Positions 1 through 6,837 of a stretch of 61,062 nt of DNA are shown here, one piece after another (positions within the stretch are counted from its first letter, which is position 1; every line of letters begins with the position of its first letter). The notes beneath the pieces were generated by a model that saw nothing but the letters and a program-made list of their open reading frames with translations, was not told the origin of the DNA and made no database searches. The stretch covers positions 1 through 61,062 of the forward strand of contig NZ_JAHHZN010000024.1 in assembly GCF_018760735.1 (NCBI RefSeq), read 5' to 3'. This DNA comes from Hymenobacter piscis. Lineage in GTDB: Bacteria; Bacteroidota; Bacteroidia; Cytophagales; Hymenobacteraceae. The position numbers were made by a program, and so were the translations under genes.

Positions 1-47
1 GTCTGCGCCCACACCTGCGCCTCGCCAAAACCGGTAGAAATGCTCAT
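1..47 (-). CDS. 5' end of an unidentified gene leaving the window
   Basis: An ATG at 45-47 on the minus strand opens a frame reading MSISTGFGEAQVWAQ before the window ends. Only 15 codons are visible, so no family can be assigned. The start lies about 25 bp beyond the terminator of the fasciclin gene, so it probably has its own promoter in the short gap. The frame could also be chance. Confidence 0.4.
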   Translation of the reverse strand, partial: MSISTGFGEAQVWAQ

Positions 48-71
48 GCCCGCAAGCTACCCACCGGCCAC

Positions 72-104
72 AAAAAAAGCGCTGACCCACTGGTCAGCGC
101 TTTC
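72..104 (-). terminator. Rho-independent terminator of the fasciclin gene
   Basis: A 10-bp perfect stem (AGCGCTGACC / GGTCAGCGCT) with a 4-nt loop is followed on the minus strand by seven U residues. It lies 64 bp past the stop codon of the minus-strand fasciclin gene. Confidence 0.85.
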
Positions 105-167
105 TGAGTTTTGGGTAAGGACAAGCTGAAACAGCCGGGTTTTTGCAATCAATCCGAAAATCGAACC

Positions 168-815
168 CTAGTTGGCCAGGGGCAGGATAACGGCATCGAT
201 AACGTGGGTAACGCCGTTGCTGGAAATCACGTCGGGGATTTGAACGGTGGCGGGGGCATCCTTGCCGTTGCCAATCATCACGACGCCGTCTTTCACCATC
301 ACCTTGAGTTTTTCCCCATTCACGGTAGTGAGTTCCTGACCGTCTTTGAGGTCCTGGGCTACGAGGCGGCCCTGAATTACGTGGTAGGTGAGGACGCCTT
401 TGAGTTTTTCCTGACTTTCGGGCTTGAGCAGGCCGGCCAGCGCGCCGTTGGGCAGCTTATCGAAAGCGGCGTTGGTGGGCGCGAAAACCGTGAACGGGCC
501 GGGGCCGCTCAGCGTACCGTCGAGGCCGGCGGCCTGCACGGCTTTCACCAGCGTGCTGACGCTGGAGGCCATCACGGCATTCTGCACGATGGTCTTATCC
601 GGAGTCATGGCCACGCCATCCACCATGACGCCCTCGGGCTTGCCCATGCGGGCGTCGTCAGCCATCATGGCCGTGGAGTCGACGGTGGGCTGGGTCATGG
701 TATCGACGCTGGCGTCGGCTTGTTCAGTGGTGCTGTCGCCGCAGCTGCTGAGGCCGAAGCCGAGGGTGGCGGCAGCGAGCAGGGCCAGGGTGGCCGAACG
801 GAAGGTCTGGTGCAT
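168..815 (-). CDS. Fasciclin (FAS1) domain lipoprotein
   Basis: A 215-residue exported protein. The N-terminus is a lipoprotein signal peptide with a Cys after GLSS (about residue 25), then a short acidic, Thr-rich linker. Residues of about 71-215 form one FAS1 domain: the conserved FTVFAPTNAAF segment lies near residue 110 and the closing GVTHVIDAVILP segment is at the C-terminus. FAS1 domains usually mediate adhesion or surface protein contacts; the ligand cannot be read from the sequence. The gene is monocistronic, with its own terminator, and is divergent from the cyclophilin gene. The ATG at 813-815 is the only start that gives an intact signal peptide. Confidence 0.92.
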   Translation of the reverse strand: MHQTFRSATLALLAAATLGFGLSSCGDSTTEQADASVDTMTQPTVDSTAMMADDARMGKPEGVMVDGVAMTPDKTIVQNAVMASSVSTLVKAVQAAGLDGTLSGPGPFTVFAPTNAAFDKLPNGALAGLLKPESQEKLKGVLTYHVIQGRLVAQDLKDGQELTTVNGEKLKVMVKDGVVMIGNGKDAPATVQIPDVISSNGVTHVIDAVILPLAN

Positions 816-889
816 ACGAGAAAGGGTAAGGTAAAATGAAAGAGTAGAACCGTGTTGGTAGCCTTACGAACCAGCGCTCCGCCCGGATG

Positions 890-918
890 TTTGGCCGCCC
901 GCAAAATGGCTACCTTTG
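890..918 (+). promoter_or_regulatory. Bacteroidota-type promoter of the cyclophilin gene
   Basis: A perfect -7 box TACCTTTG at 911-918 is preceded, after 17 nt, by a -33-like TTTG at 890-893. The implied transcript has a leader of roughly 60 nt before the ATG at 986. Confidence 0.6.
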
Positions 919-985
919 TCCGCCGGCTACACCCGCCGGTCGGCTACGCCCGTATAGGTAGCCGTTCCACCTATTTTACTTAAGG

Positions 986-1447
986 ATGAAGACTGCTGAA
1001 ATCCACACCAACAAAGGCGTGATGAAAGTGGAGTTCTATGAGAAGGACGCTCCCAACACCGTCAAAAACTTCACCGACCTGGCCGAAAAAGGCTATTACG
1101 ACGGCCTGAAGTTCCACCGCGTGATTCCGAACTTTGTGATTCAGGGCGGCTGCCCCAACTCCCGCGACGGCGCCAAGGGCATGGCCGGCACCGGCGGCCC
1201 GGGCTACAAAATCGACTGCGAGCTCAACGGCGACAACCAGTACCACGACCGCGGGGTGCTGAGCATGGCCCACGCCGGCCGCAACACCGGGGGCTCGCAG
1301 TTCTTCATCTGCCACTCCCGCGACAACACTGCCCACCTCGACCGCAACCACACCGTGTTCGGTAAAGTAACAGAAGGTCAGGACATCATCGACCAGATCA
1401 AGGCCAACGACGAAATCCAGAAAATCGTCGTGAGCGAGCAGGCCTAG
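986..1447 (+). CDS. ppiB: Cyclophilin-type peptidyl-prolyl cis-trans isomerase
   Basis: A 153-residue single-domain cyclophilin that catalyses cis-trans isomerisation of prolyl bonds. No signal peptide is present, so it should be cytoplasmic. The active-site segment FHRVIPNFVIQGG (catalytic Arg) and the GGSQFFI strand are both visible, and the length is typical for bacterial PpiB. It has its own promoter at 890-918 and a terminator at 1470-1501, so it is probably monocistronic. Confidence 0.96.
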   Translation: MKTAEIHTNKGVMKVEFYEKDAPNTVKNFTDLAEKGYYDGLKFHRVIPNFVIQGGCPNSRDGAKGMAGTGGPGYKIDCELNGDNQYHDRGVLSMAHAGRNTGGSQFFICHSRDNTAHLDRNHTVFGKVTEGQDIIDQIKANDEIQKIVVSEQA

Positions 1448-1469
1448 GTTCGCCGCCGCTGCTCTTTCG

Positions 1470-1501
1470 GCCCCTGTCCGCTTCGGCGGGCAGGGGCTTT
1501 T
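1470..1501 (+). terminator. Terminator after the cyclophilin gene
   Basis: A 12-bp stem, GCCCCTGTCCGC against GCGGGCAGGGGC with one G:U pair and a 4-nt loop, is followed by TTTT. It lies 22 bp after the ppiB stop codon. Confidence 0.75.
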
Positions 1502-1594
1502 GCTTGCCCCGGATCAGCGGCCGTTGGTCGTGGAGGAACAACCCGGCGGTACTGCGCCCGTAAAAGCGGGCACATGCGTACCATTTTCCTTTGT

Positions 1595-1861
1595 ATGAAC
1601 TTTCTCCACAATACCAGCCGCCTCCGTTTCCTGTCCCTGAGCCTCGGTGCTACGTTGCTGCTAAGCAGCAGCTGCACCGTTTTCAAGTCGGATATGGACT
1701 CCAATAACCCCGTTATTGCGGCCCAGGCCCAGCGCGTAGCCGACCTGCGCAACCAGATCAGCGACCAGGAGCGCGTTGTGAATACCGAAAAGGCCAAGCT
1801 CAAATCCATGGAGTATCAGCTCAAGAGCGCCCAGCAGGAGCTCAAGGCCCGCAAACTGTAG
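1595..1861 (+). CDS. Small coiled-coil lipoprotein, function unknown
   Basis: Begins with an N-terminal hydrophobic export signal ending in LLSSSC, likely a lipoprotein signal although the lipobox is loose. The remaining ~60 residues are heptad-like and rich in Ala, Gln, Lys and Glu (QAQRVADLRNQISDQERVV), predicting one long coiled coil. It may be a periplasmic spacer or wall-associated protein in the manner of Lpp, but that is inference. An in-frame ATG at 1574 exists; the ATG at 1595 is preferred because a -7-like box TTCCTTTG sits at 1586-1593 between the two. A strong terminator follows. Confidence 0.75.
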   Translation: MNFLHNTSRLRFLSLSLGATLLLSSSCTVFKSDMDSNNPVIAAQAQRVADLRNQISDQERVVNTEKAKLKSMEYQLKSAQQELKARKL

Positions 1862-1892
1862 GGGTGAAGCTTTTCCGGCAATTCCGGTAACC

Positions 1893-1933
1893 AAAACGCC
1901 CCGCGCACCAATCGGTACGCGGGGCGTTTTTTT
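1893..1933 (+). terminator. Terminator after the small lipoprotein gene
   Basis: AAAACGCCCCGCG pairs with CGCGGGGCGTTTT around a 12-nt loop and is followed by further T residues. The A-rich upstream arm means it could also work on the other strand. Confidence 0.85.
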
Positions 1934-2046
1934 GTAGCAAGAACTGCACAGTTCGCGTTACGGTTGCGGGCTACCGACGGCGGCCGCTTACGCAGGCAGC
2001 GTGGCGCGGTGAGCTGTTACCTGGTTCTTGGCATCGGTCAGTACCG

Positions 2047-2406
2047 TCACCTGGGCCGTACCTGTTCGGCGTCTACGCTGGCCAGGAAGCGGGCGGCGGC
2101 GCTGCGGGAGCTACCCCGGTCGTTGAGGTTGTCTTTGCGGTCGTTGGCCTTGCGCAGCTTGCTCTGGTTCTGCCGGCGCAAGGCGGGCGTGAGGTCGGGC
2201 GAGGCCAGAATGGCGGTATAGGCGGCTATTTCGGCATTCACGCCGGCCAACTGCCCGCTGATGTCGGCCTGGGTGCGGTCGGCGCGGCGGTCGGCAAACT
2301 CCAGGTTGCTGGTGCGCTGCTGGTAGCCATCCAGCTCGGCGTTCAGGTCGTCGAGCACTTCGTCGCACTCGGCACGGGTAGTGAGCATACTCAATTCAAG
2401 CGGCAT
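2047..2406 (-). CDS. Hypothetical 119-residue charged helical protein
   Basis: Not recognised. The protein is soluble, without a signal peptide, and almost entirely predicted helix, with alternating Asp/Glu and Arg (ADRRADRTQADISGQL) suggestive of a coiled coil. The ATG at 2404-2406 sits directly below four tandem copies of GGGTTAAA. It lies downstream of the XRE regulator on the same strand but is separated from it by that repeat, so cotranscription is possible but unproven. Confidence 0.7.
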   Translation of the reverse strand: MPLELSMLTTRAECDEVLDDLNAELDGYQQRTSNLEFADRRADRTQADISGQLAGVNAEIAAYTAILASPDLTPALRRQNQSKLRKANDRKDNLNDRGSSRSAAARFLASVDAEQVRPR

Positions 2407-2412
2407 AATGGT

Positions 2413-2445
2413 AAGGGTTAAAGGGTTAAAGGGTTAAAGGGTTAA
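2413..2445. repeat. GGGTTAAA tandem repeat, 4 copies
   Basis: Four contiguous 8-bp units lie just 5' of the minus-strand start codon at 2406. A change in copy number would alter spacing in the likely promoter or leader of that gene. Confidence 0.85.
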
Positions 2446-2493
2446 CAATACCCCAAGATAAACGGAGCCCGGCATAGGAGTATAAGGGTACCG

Positions 2494-3108
2494 CTACATT
2501 TTTTCGGGCAACGGTGGCGCAGCCCCCGCACTGCCGGCCAGCAGCGCCCGCAGCCCGGCGGCCTCCCCTTCCAGAGCCTCGGCCCGCAGGCGCAGCAGGT
2601 GGTAGCGGGCGGCCTCGTCGGCGTCGTGCAGGGTGGCGTGGGCTTGCTGCTGGCGCGCGAGCAGCCACTGTCGGGCGCGGGCGACCTCGGCGGGGGGCAC
2701 CAGCCCGGCCGCCGGAGCGGGAGCCGCCAGCAGGGCGGGCAGCACGGCCTCCCAGCGCCGGGCCGCGGCCTGGGTAGCGGCCCGCTTCGTCAGCTCCCGC
2801 CGCAGCTTTTGAGCCTGGTGGCGGCAGTAGTCGAGGCGGGCTTCCAGGGGGCCGGGGGCGGGCGCGCCGGGCGGGGCTTGCTCCGGCACCGGGGCGGCCG
2901 GGCGGGCCCGCTCCCCGGCGGGCAGCAGCGCGGCCAGCGGGTTCAGGCGCAGCAGTAAGGGGCCGGTGAGGCTGCGCCGGCCGGCTTCGATATTGGCCAG
3001 CAATTCACGGCTCACACCCAAGTAAGCGGCTAATTCCTGTTGCTCCAACGCCAAATACTTGCGGACTGCGGCAACCAAGGTATTAGAAGGAATGGAGCGA
3101 CGAGGCAT
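2494..3108 (-). CDS. XRE-family HTH transcriptional regulator
   Basis: A 204-residue protein with an N-terminal XRE-type helix-turn-helix (about residues 10-60; the core reads QQELAAYLGVSRELLANIE). The long Ala/Pro/Arg-rich C-terminal part is helical and of unknown function; it may dimerise or bind an effector. The ATG at 3106-3108 was chosen because the longer frame to 3171 runs through a perfect inverted repeat that is better explained as an operator. It lies downstream of the ATPase/TOPRIM-like pair on the same strand, as expected for a regulator of that module or of itself. Confidence 0.85.
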   Translation of the reverse strand: MPRRSIPSNTLVAAVRKYLALEQQELAAYLGVSRELLANIEAGRRSLTGPLLLRLNPLAALLPAGERARPAAPVPEQAPPGAPAPGPLEARLDYCRHQAQKLRRELTKRAATQAAARRWEAVLPALLAAPAPAAGLVPPAEVARARQWLLARQQQAHATLHDADEAARYHLLRLRAEALEGEAAGLRALLAGSAGAAPPLPEKM

Positions 3109-3115
3109 GACAGAA

Positions 3116-3154
3116 TTGGAACGTATTTCAATTAAAGTGCGAAATACGTTCCAA
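3116..3154. promoter_or_regulatory. Perfect 14-bp inverted repeat, probable operator of the XRE gene
   Basis: TTGGAACGTATTTC at 3116-3129 and GAAATACGTTCCAA at 3141-3154 are exact reverse complements separated by 11 nt. The repeat starts 8 nt upstream of the XRE start codon and lies in the 81-nt gap between XRE and the gene before it. Position and symmetry fit an autoregulatory operator. There is no following U tract, so a terminator is unlikely. Confidence 0.7.
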
Positions 3155-3189
3155 CTATACCAGGAGCCCACTGGAATGAAGAATAATTG

Positions 3190-3747
3190 TCAGTGGGCTT
3201 TCTTCGGCGTGATATCCATGATGGAGGCGATAAAGTCGGCCAGTTCACGGTAAATAGCTGGGCGGGCCTGTTGGATAGCCCACAACAACTCTTTCATCCG
3301 GGGATTATTGGTTATCCCATCCTGCTTACAGAAGTCAATAAACTCCGGCAGAGTAGTCGCTATATCCAAATCAATGAGCGAAACGGATGCTTCTTGGGCA
3401 GCCTGAAATAGCCAGGTATCACAGGCCGGATTCAGTACGATAAGGTGTTGGTCTGGGCGGGTAGCGTGGCGTAAAATACAGTGCGGCGAAGTCCTGTCCA
3501 GACTACCCGCTACAATCTGCGTGAACTCTGCCAGATACGGGTTTTCGGCAAACTTCTTATCCCGGTCAACCATACCTACCAGCCGACGTCCCTGCCGCAG
3601 TCCTTTTTCGTCTTTGAGTACCCGGCCCACGTTACCGATACCCTGCGCGTGGCTAATTAGGTTATGATTATTGGGCGTTACCAGCAACGCGTGCATGAGG
3701 GCCGTGTCGGCCCAGCACTCGGGTACAAACAGCGCGTGCTCAGCCAT
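3190..3747 (-). CDS. TOPRIM-like (RloB/DUF3226-like) partner of the upstream ATPase
   Basis: A 185-residue soluble protein. The start ATG at 3745-3747 overlaps the stop of the ATPase gene by 8 nt (ATGGCTGA), indicating translational coupling. A hydrophobic strand ending in Glu10 (ALFVPE, then Asp14) and a second ending in the acidic motif Val-Asp61-Arg-Asp63 fit the TOPRIM pattern hhhE ... hhhDxD. The later NPACDTWLF resembles the NPCFE-W segment remembered from RloB-like proteins. TOPRIM proteins paired with OLD/SMC-type ATPases are usually nucleases in phage defence (compare OLD, Gabija, PARIS, RloAB). Similarity is too weak to name a family; the nuclease role is inference. Confidence 0.75.
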   Translation of the reverse strand: MAEHALFVPECWADTALMHALLVTPNNHNLISHAQGIGNVGRVLKDEKGLRQGRRLVGMVDRDKKFAENPYLAEFTQIVAGSLDRTSPHCILRHATRPDQHLIVLNPACDTWLFQAAQEASVSLIDLDIATTLPEFIDFCKQDGITNNPRMKELLWAIQQARPAIYRELADFIASIMDITPKKAH

Positions 3748-4930
3748 TGACGGGGCGCGGAACGTAGCGGTCCATATTATAGAACACATCCAGCCCGTCG
3801 TTCCGAATGGCGCGTACTTCTTCGTCGCTGAGCTGTTTTACCTTAGTTTGGTAGTCCTCGTAGTAGGCCACGAAAATGGCGAGTTCCTGCGCCTGTTGCT
3901 CGTCGGGCAGCATCTGTTCCAGCACTTCAGTAATCAGGTACGGGCTGTGCGTAGCCACGAAAAACTGGTTGTTGCGGCTTTCCACCATGCGCCGCCCCAG
4001 CATCGATACATACACCGGATATGAGTGCGCCTCCGGTTCTTCCAGCAGAATCACAGCATCGTCGTTGCTCTCAATGGCAGCAAGGTAAAAAATGATGCGT
4101 TGTAGCGTATCAGCAATACTGGAATATGGGTAGGAGTAGATTACTCCATCTAAATCTTTGATGACCTCGAGACGGCGTTCGTCAATTCGGATAAGAAGTC
4201 TTAAACCGTATGGCTCAAACATTCGAGCAATTTTTTGCCGAAGAATTGGGTTGCTTTCAATAATCTGTATCAGATTTTCTCCCGTAGGGGGACGCAGATA
4301 TGGAGTTGAGTCTTCCCCAACAATACGCTTGGGCGGGCTGAATAGATAAGGTCTTACTATTCTGGTACCAGCATAAGGAGCTGTACCATGAGAAGATACA
4401 CCATCATTACGGCTTACATGCCCATTACCATGAAATTCCGATAGAATATACTGCGGGTATGGCTTTGTATTTTCTTTTACCCACTCTGGCAAATAATTTA
4501 TTAAACGTGTTTCTTCGGCATCATTAGGCATTGCCCCCCATTTTTTAAATACAACACTATCTCGCATTTTTTCCCACGTATCTCTTTCTGCAAGAACATA
4601 GCGAAACCCATTTCCAGTAGCATAGTTATGCGCTAGCACACATATATCACTATTGGTTTCTACGGCAACAGGCTTGCGTGTATTGTTATCATAAAAGAGC
4701 TGCCGTACTTCATGGTATCGAAGAATTCCTCCATAGTAGCGACCTGTATCTTCTTGCTGCTGAGAGCCCGGACGAGGGAAAATTCCACTTAGTAAGCTCA
4801 TAGCCTCCAGGATATTGCTCTTGCCCACATTGGGCTGGCCGATAATCAGGTTCACCCGGCGCGGTTTCATCGTCACGTCTTTGATGGACTTGAAATTCTG
4901 GATTCGGAGCGTATTGATGGCGTTTTCCAT
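3740..4930 (-). CDS. SMC/OLD-type AAA family ATPase
   Basis: A 396-residue ABC/SMC-like ATPase of the AAA_15/AAA_21 kind. It opens with the typical NTLRIQNFKSIKDVTM strand pair. The Walker A is GQPNVGKS at residues 31-38, the Walker B is LLEEPEAH near residue 296, and a switch histidine lies in VATHSPYL near residue 325. No nuclease domain is fused; the TOPRIM-like function appears to be in the overlapping downstream gene. The middle of the gene (about 4150-4800) is clearly AT-richer than its neighbours, suggesting horizontal acquisition. This is the first gene of the ATPase-TOPRIM-XRE module. Confidence 0.9.
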   Translation of the reverse strand: MENAINTLRIQNFKSIKDVTMKPRRVNLIIGQPNVGKSNILEAMSLLSGIFPRPGSQQQEDTGRYYGGILRYHEVRQLFYDNNTRKPVAVETNSDICVLAHNYATGNGFRYVLAERDTWEKMRDSVVFKKWGAMPNDAEETRLINYLPEWVKENTKPYPQYILSEFHGNGHVSRNDGVSSHGTAPYAGTRIVRPYLFSPPKRIVGEDSTPYLRPPTGENLIQIIESNPILRQKIARMFEPYGLRLLIRIDERRLEVIKDLDGVIYSYPYSSIADTLQRIIFYLAAIESNDDAVILLEEPEAHSYPVYVSMLGRRMVESRNNQFFVATHSPYLITEVLEQMLPDEQQAQELAIFVAYYEDYQTKVKQLSDEEVRAIRNDGLDVFYNMDRYVPRPVNG

Positions 4931-5076
4931 GACGGCTGGTGTTTGTCCAAAGGTATACGTTTCACTTTGTCCATCGAAGGGGCAGATAGCCGATGCGCAG
5001 CAACATCATAATAACCCGGATTTGGAACATATTTGTGAAGAAATAAAAAATATGTTCCTTTTCTCAGTTGTATAAA

Positions 5077-5112
5077 GAAAGCCCCACATACCAATTGGCA
5101 CGCGGGGCTTTC
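5077..5112 (-). terminator. Terminator after the MoxR-like gene
   Basis: GAAAGCCCC pairs with GGGGCTTTC around an 18-nt loop. On the minus strand it is followed by TTTATA. It separates the MoxR-like gene from the ATPase module. Confidence 0.6.
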
Positions 5113-5137
5113 CTTACTTATGCAATTCTCAGGCGGG

Positions 5138-6694
5138 CTACCGACGGCGGCCGCGCTGGGGCTTTTCGTCTTCGTCGTCCTCATCGTCATCCTCCCCGAA
5201 GCTGGGCATGGTGAACATGCTGCTGAGCAGGTCCTTGAACTGGGCCCCGGCCGTGAGGCGGTTGCGCGAAATCAGGCTGTACTCGCTCAGGCCGTGGAGC
5301 AGGAACTCCATCAGGAAGTAGGTGTGCTCGGGCGTTTCGGAGGGGTGCAGCTCCGTCACGATGTCGCGCAGGCCGGGCACCTGGTCGAGCACGGCGCGGT
5401 AGTCTTTCGTGCTGGCGTCGTGGAGCAGGTCCACGGTGTGGCCCTGGCCGAACCACTCCTGCACGGTTTTGTAGGGCGAGGGGCGGCCTTTGAGCTTCTT
5501 GGCTTTGTCGGGGTCGGGGAAGTAGTTCAGGAACAGGGTACGGATGGCTTTGCCCATGAGCTTCTCGGCCACGATGCCGGCTCCCTCCTGCTCGCCTTCG
5601 TACACCAGCTCCACCTTGCCCGTCACGGCCGGCACTGCCGAAATGAAGTCGGCAATGCGCACGTAGGTGGTGGCTTCGCCGTTTACCAGCGCGCGACGCT
5701 CAGCTCCGGCCACTACCTGCTCGTAGGCCGAGATGGTGAGGCGGGCCGATACGCCCGACTTGGCGTCCACGAACTCGGAGCCGCGGGCCTCTACGGCTAC
5801 CTGCTCCACCAGGTCGTGAATCACCTCGTTGGTGGTCACCATGCCTTTCTGCACGTCCTGGATGCGGGCTTCCTGCTTGGTGATGCGCTTGCCGATTTCG
5901 ATGGATTTCGGGTAGTGCGTGATGATCTGGGCGTCGATGCGGTCCTTAAGGGGCGTTACGATGGAGCCGCGGTTGGTGTAGTCCTCGGGGTTGGCCGTGA
6001 ACACGAACTGCAGGTCCAGCGGCAGCCGCACCTTGAAGCCCCGGATCTGGATGTCGCCTTCCTGCAGAATATTGAACAGCGACACCTGAATGCGGGCCTG
6101 CAAATCGGGCAGCTCGTTAATCACGAAAATACCCCGGTGCGCCCGCGGAATCAGGCCGAAGTGAATCACCCGCTCATCGGAGTACGGCAGCCGCAGCGTG
6201 GCCGCCTTGATGGGGTCGGCGTCGCCGATGAGGTCAGCTACCGATACGTCGGGGGTAGCCAGCTTCTCGGTGTAGCGGTCCTGGCGGCCCATCCAGGTCA
6301 CGGGCGTGTTGTCGCCGTGCTCGGCAACCAGGTTTTTGGCGAACACCGACAGCGGCTGCAGCGGGTCGTCGTTGAGCTCGGAGCCTTCCACTACCGGCAC
6401 GTACTCATCGAGCAGGCCGATGAGCAGGCGGGCAATGCGGGTTTTGGCCTGGCCGCGCAAACCCAGCAGGTTGATGTGGTGGCCGGCCAGAATGGCGCGC
6501 TGCAGCTCGGGAATCACGGTTTCCTCGTAGCCGAAGATGCCGGGAAACACGTCTTCTTTGCTCTGGAGTTTTTGGATCAGGTTGTCGCGCAGCTCCTGTT
6601 TCACGGAGCGCGGCTGGTAGCCCGCCTGCTTCAGGGCACCGAGGGTGGTGATGTGCTGGAGCTGGTCGGCGGAGAGAGAATCGTACGAAGGCAT
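5138..6694 (-). CDS. MoxR/magnesium-chelatase-like AAA+ ATPase
   Basis: A 518-residue AAA+ protein of the ChlI/MoxR group. The P-loop region reads GLRGQAKT (residues 78-85), with Ala where Gly is usual, and the Walker B region reads FVINELPDL with Asn for the usual Asp. The sensor segment VFTANPEDYTNRG and an arginine-rich region follow. The last ~25 residues are a very acidic, then basic, tail (EDDDEDDEDE...RGRRR). MoxR ATPases work as chaperones with a VWA protein, and the VWA gene lies immediately upstream on the same strand. The substrate is unknown. The two Walker deviations leave ATP hydrolysis rates open. Confidence 0.9.
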   Translation of the reverse strand: MPSYDSLSADQLQHITTLGALKQAGYQPRSVKQELRDNLIQKLQSKEDVFPGIFGYEETVIPELQRAILAGHHINLLGLRGQAKTRIARLLIGLLDEYVPVVEGSELNDDPLQPLSVFAKNLVAEHGDNTPVTWMGRQDRYTEKLATPDVSVADLIGDADPIKAATLRLPYSDERVIHFGLIPRAHRGIFVINELPDLQARIQVSLFNILQEGDIQIRGFKVRLPLDLQFVFTANPEDYTNRGSIVTPLKDRIDAQIITHYPKSIEIGKRITKQEARIQDVQKGMVTTNEVIHDLVEQVAVEARGSEFVDAKSGVSARLTISAYEQVVAGAERRALVNGEATTYVRIADFISAVPAVTGKVELVYEGEQEGAGIVAEKLMGKAIRTLFLNYFPDPDKAKKLKGRPSPYKTVQEWFGQGHTVDLLHDASTKDYRAVLDQVPGLRDIVTELHPSETPEHTYFLMEFLLHGLSEYSLISRNRLTAGAQFKDLLSSMFTMPSFGEDDDEDDEDEKPQRGRRR

Positions 6695-6728
6695 GAAGGG
6701 AGAATAGAATGAGCAAATGGATTTGATT

Positions 6729-6815
6729 TGTCATCCTGAGCGGAGCGAAGGACCTTATTACTATCGAACAATTTGTTCGCGCGTGATAAGGTCCTTCGCT
6801 CCGCTCAGGATGACA
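6729..6815. repeat. REP-like palindrome with perfect 30-bp arms
   Basis: The left arm at 6729-6758 (starting TGTCATCCTGAGCGGAGCGA) and the right arm at 6786-6815 are exact reverse complements. The 27-nt loop contains its own small hairpin, CGAACAA / TTGTTCG. The element fills the gap between the VWA and MoxR genes and belongs to the same family as the element at 55153-55271. Confidence 0.9.
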
Positions 6816-6837
6816 GACGGTGGAGGCCGTTCAGCCG

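Noticed and set aside
5120..6712. 530-residue plus-strand open frame opposite the MoxR-like gene
   Set aside because: Antisense shadow in GC-rich DNA; His/Val/Gly-rich translation with no family features, while the minus strand encodes a clear AAA+ ATPase.
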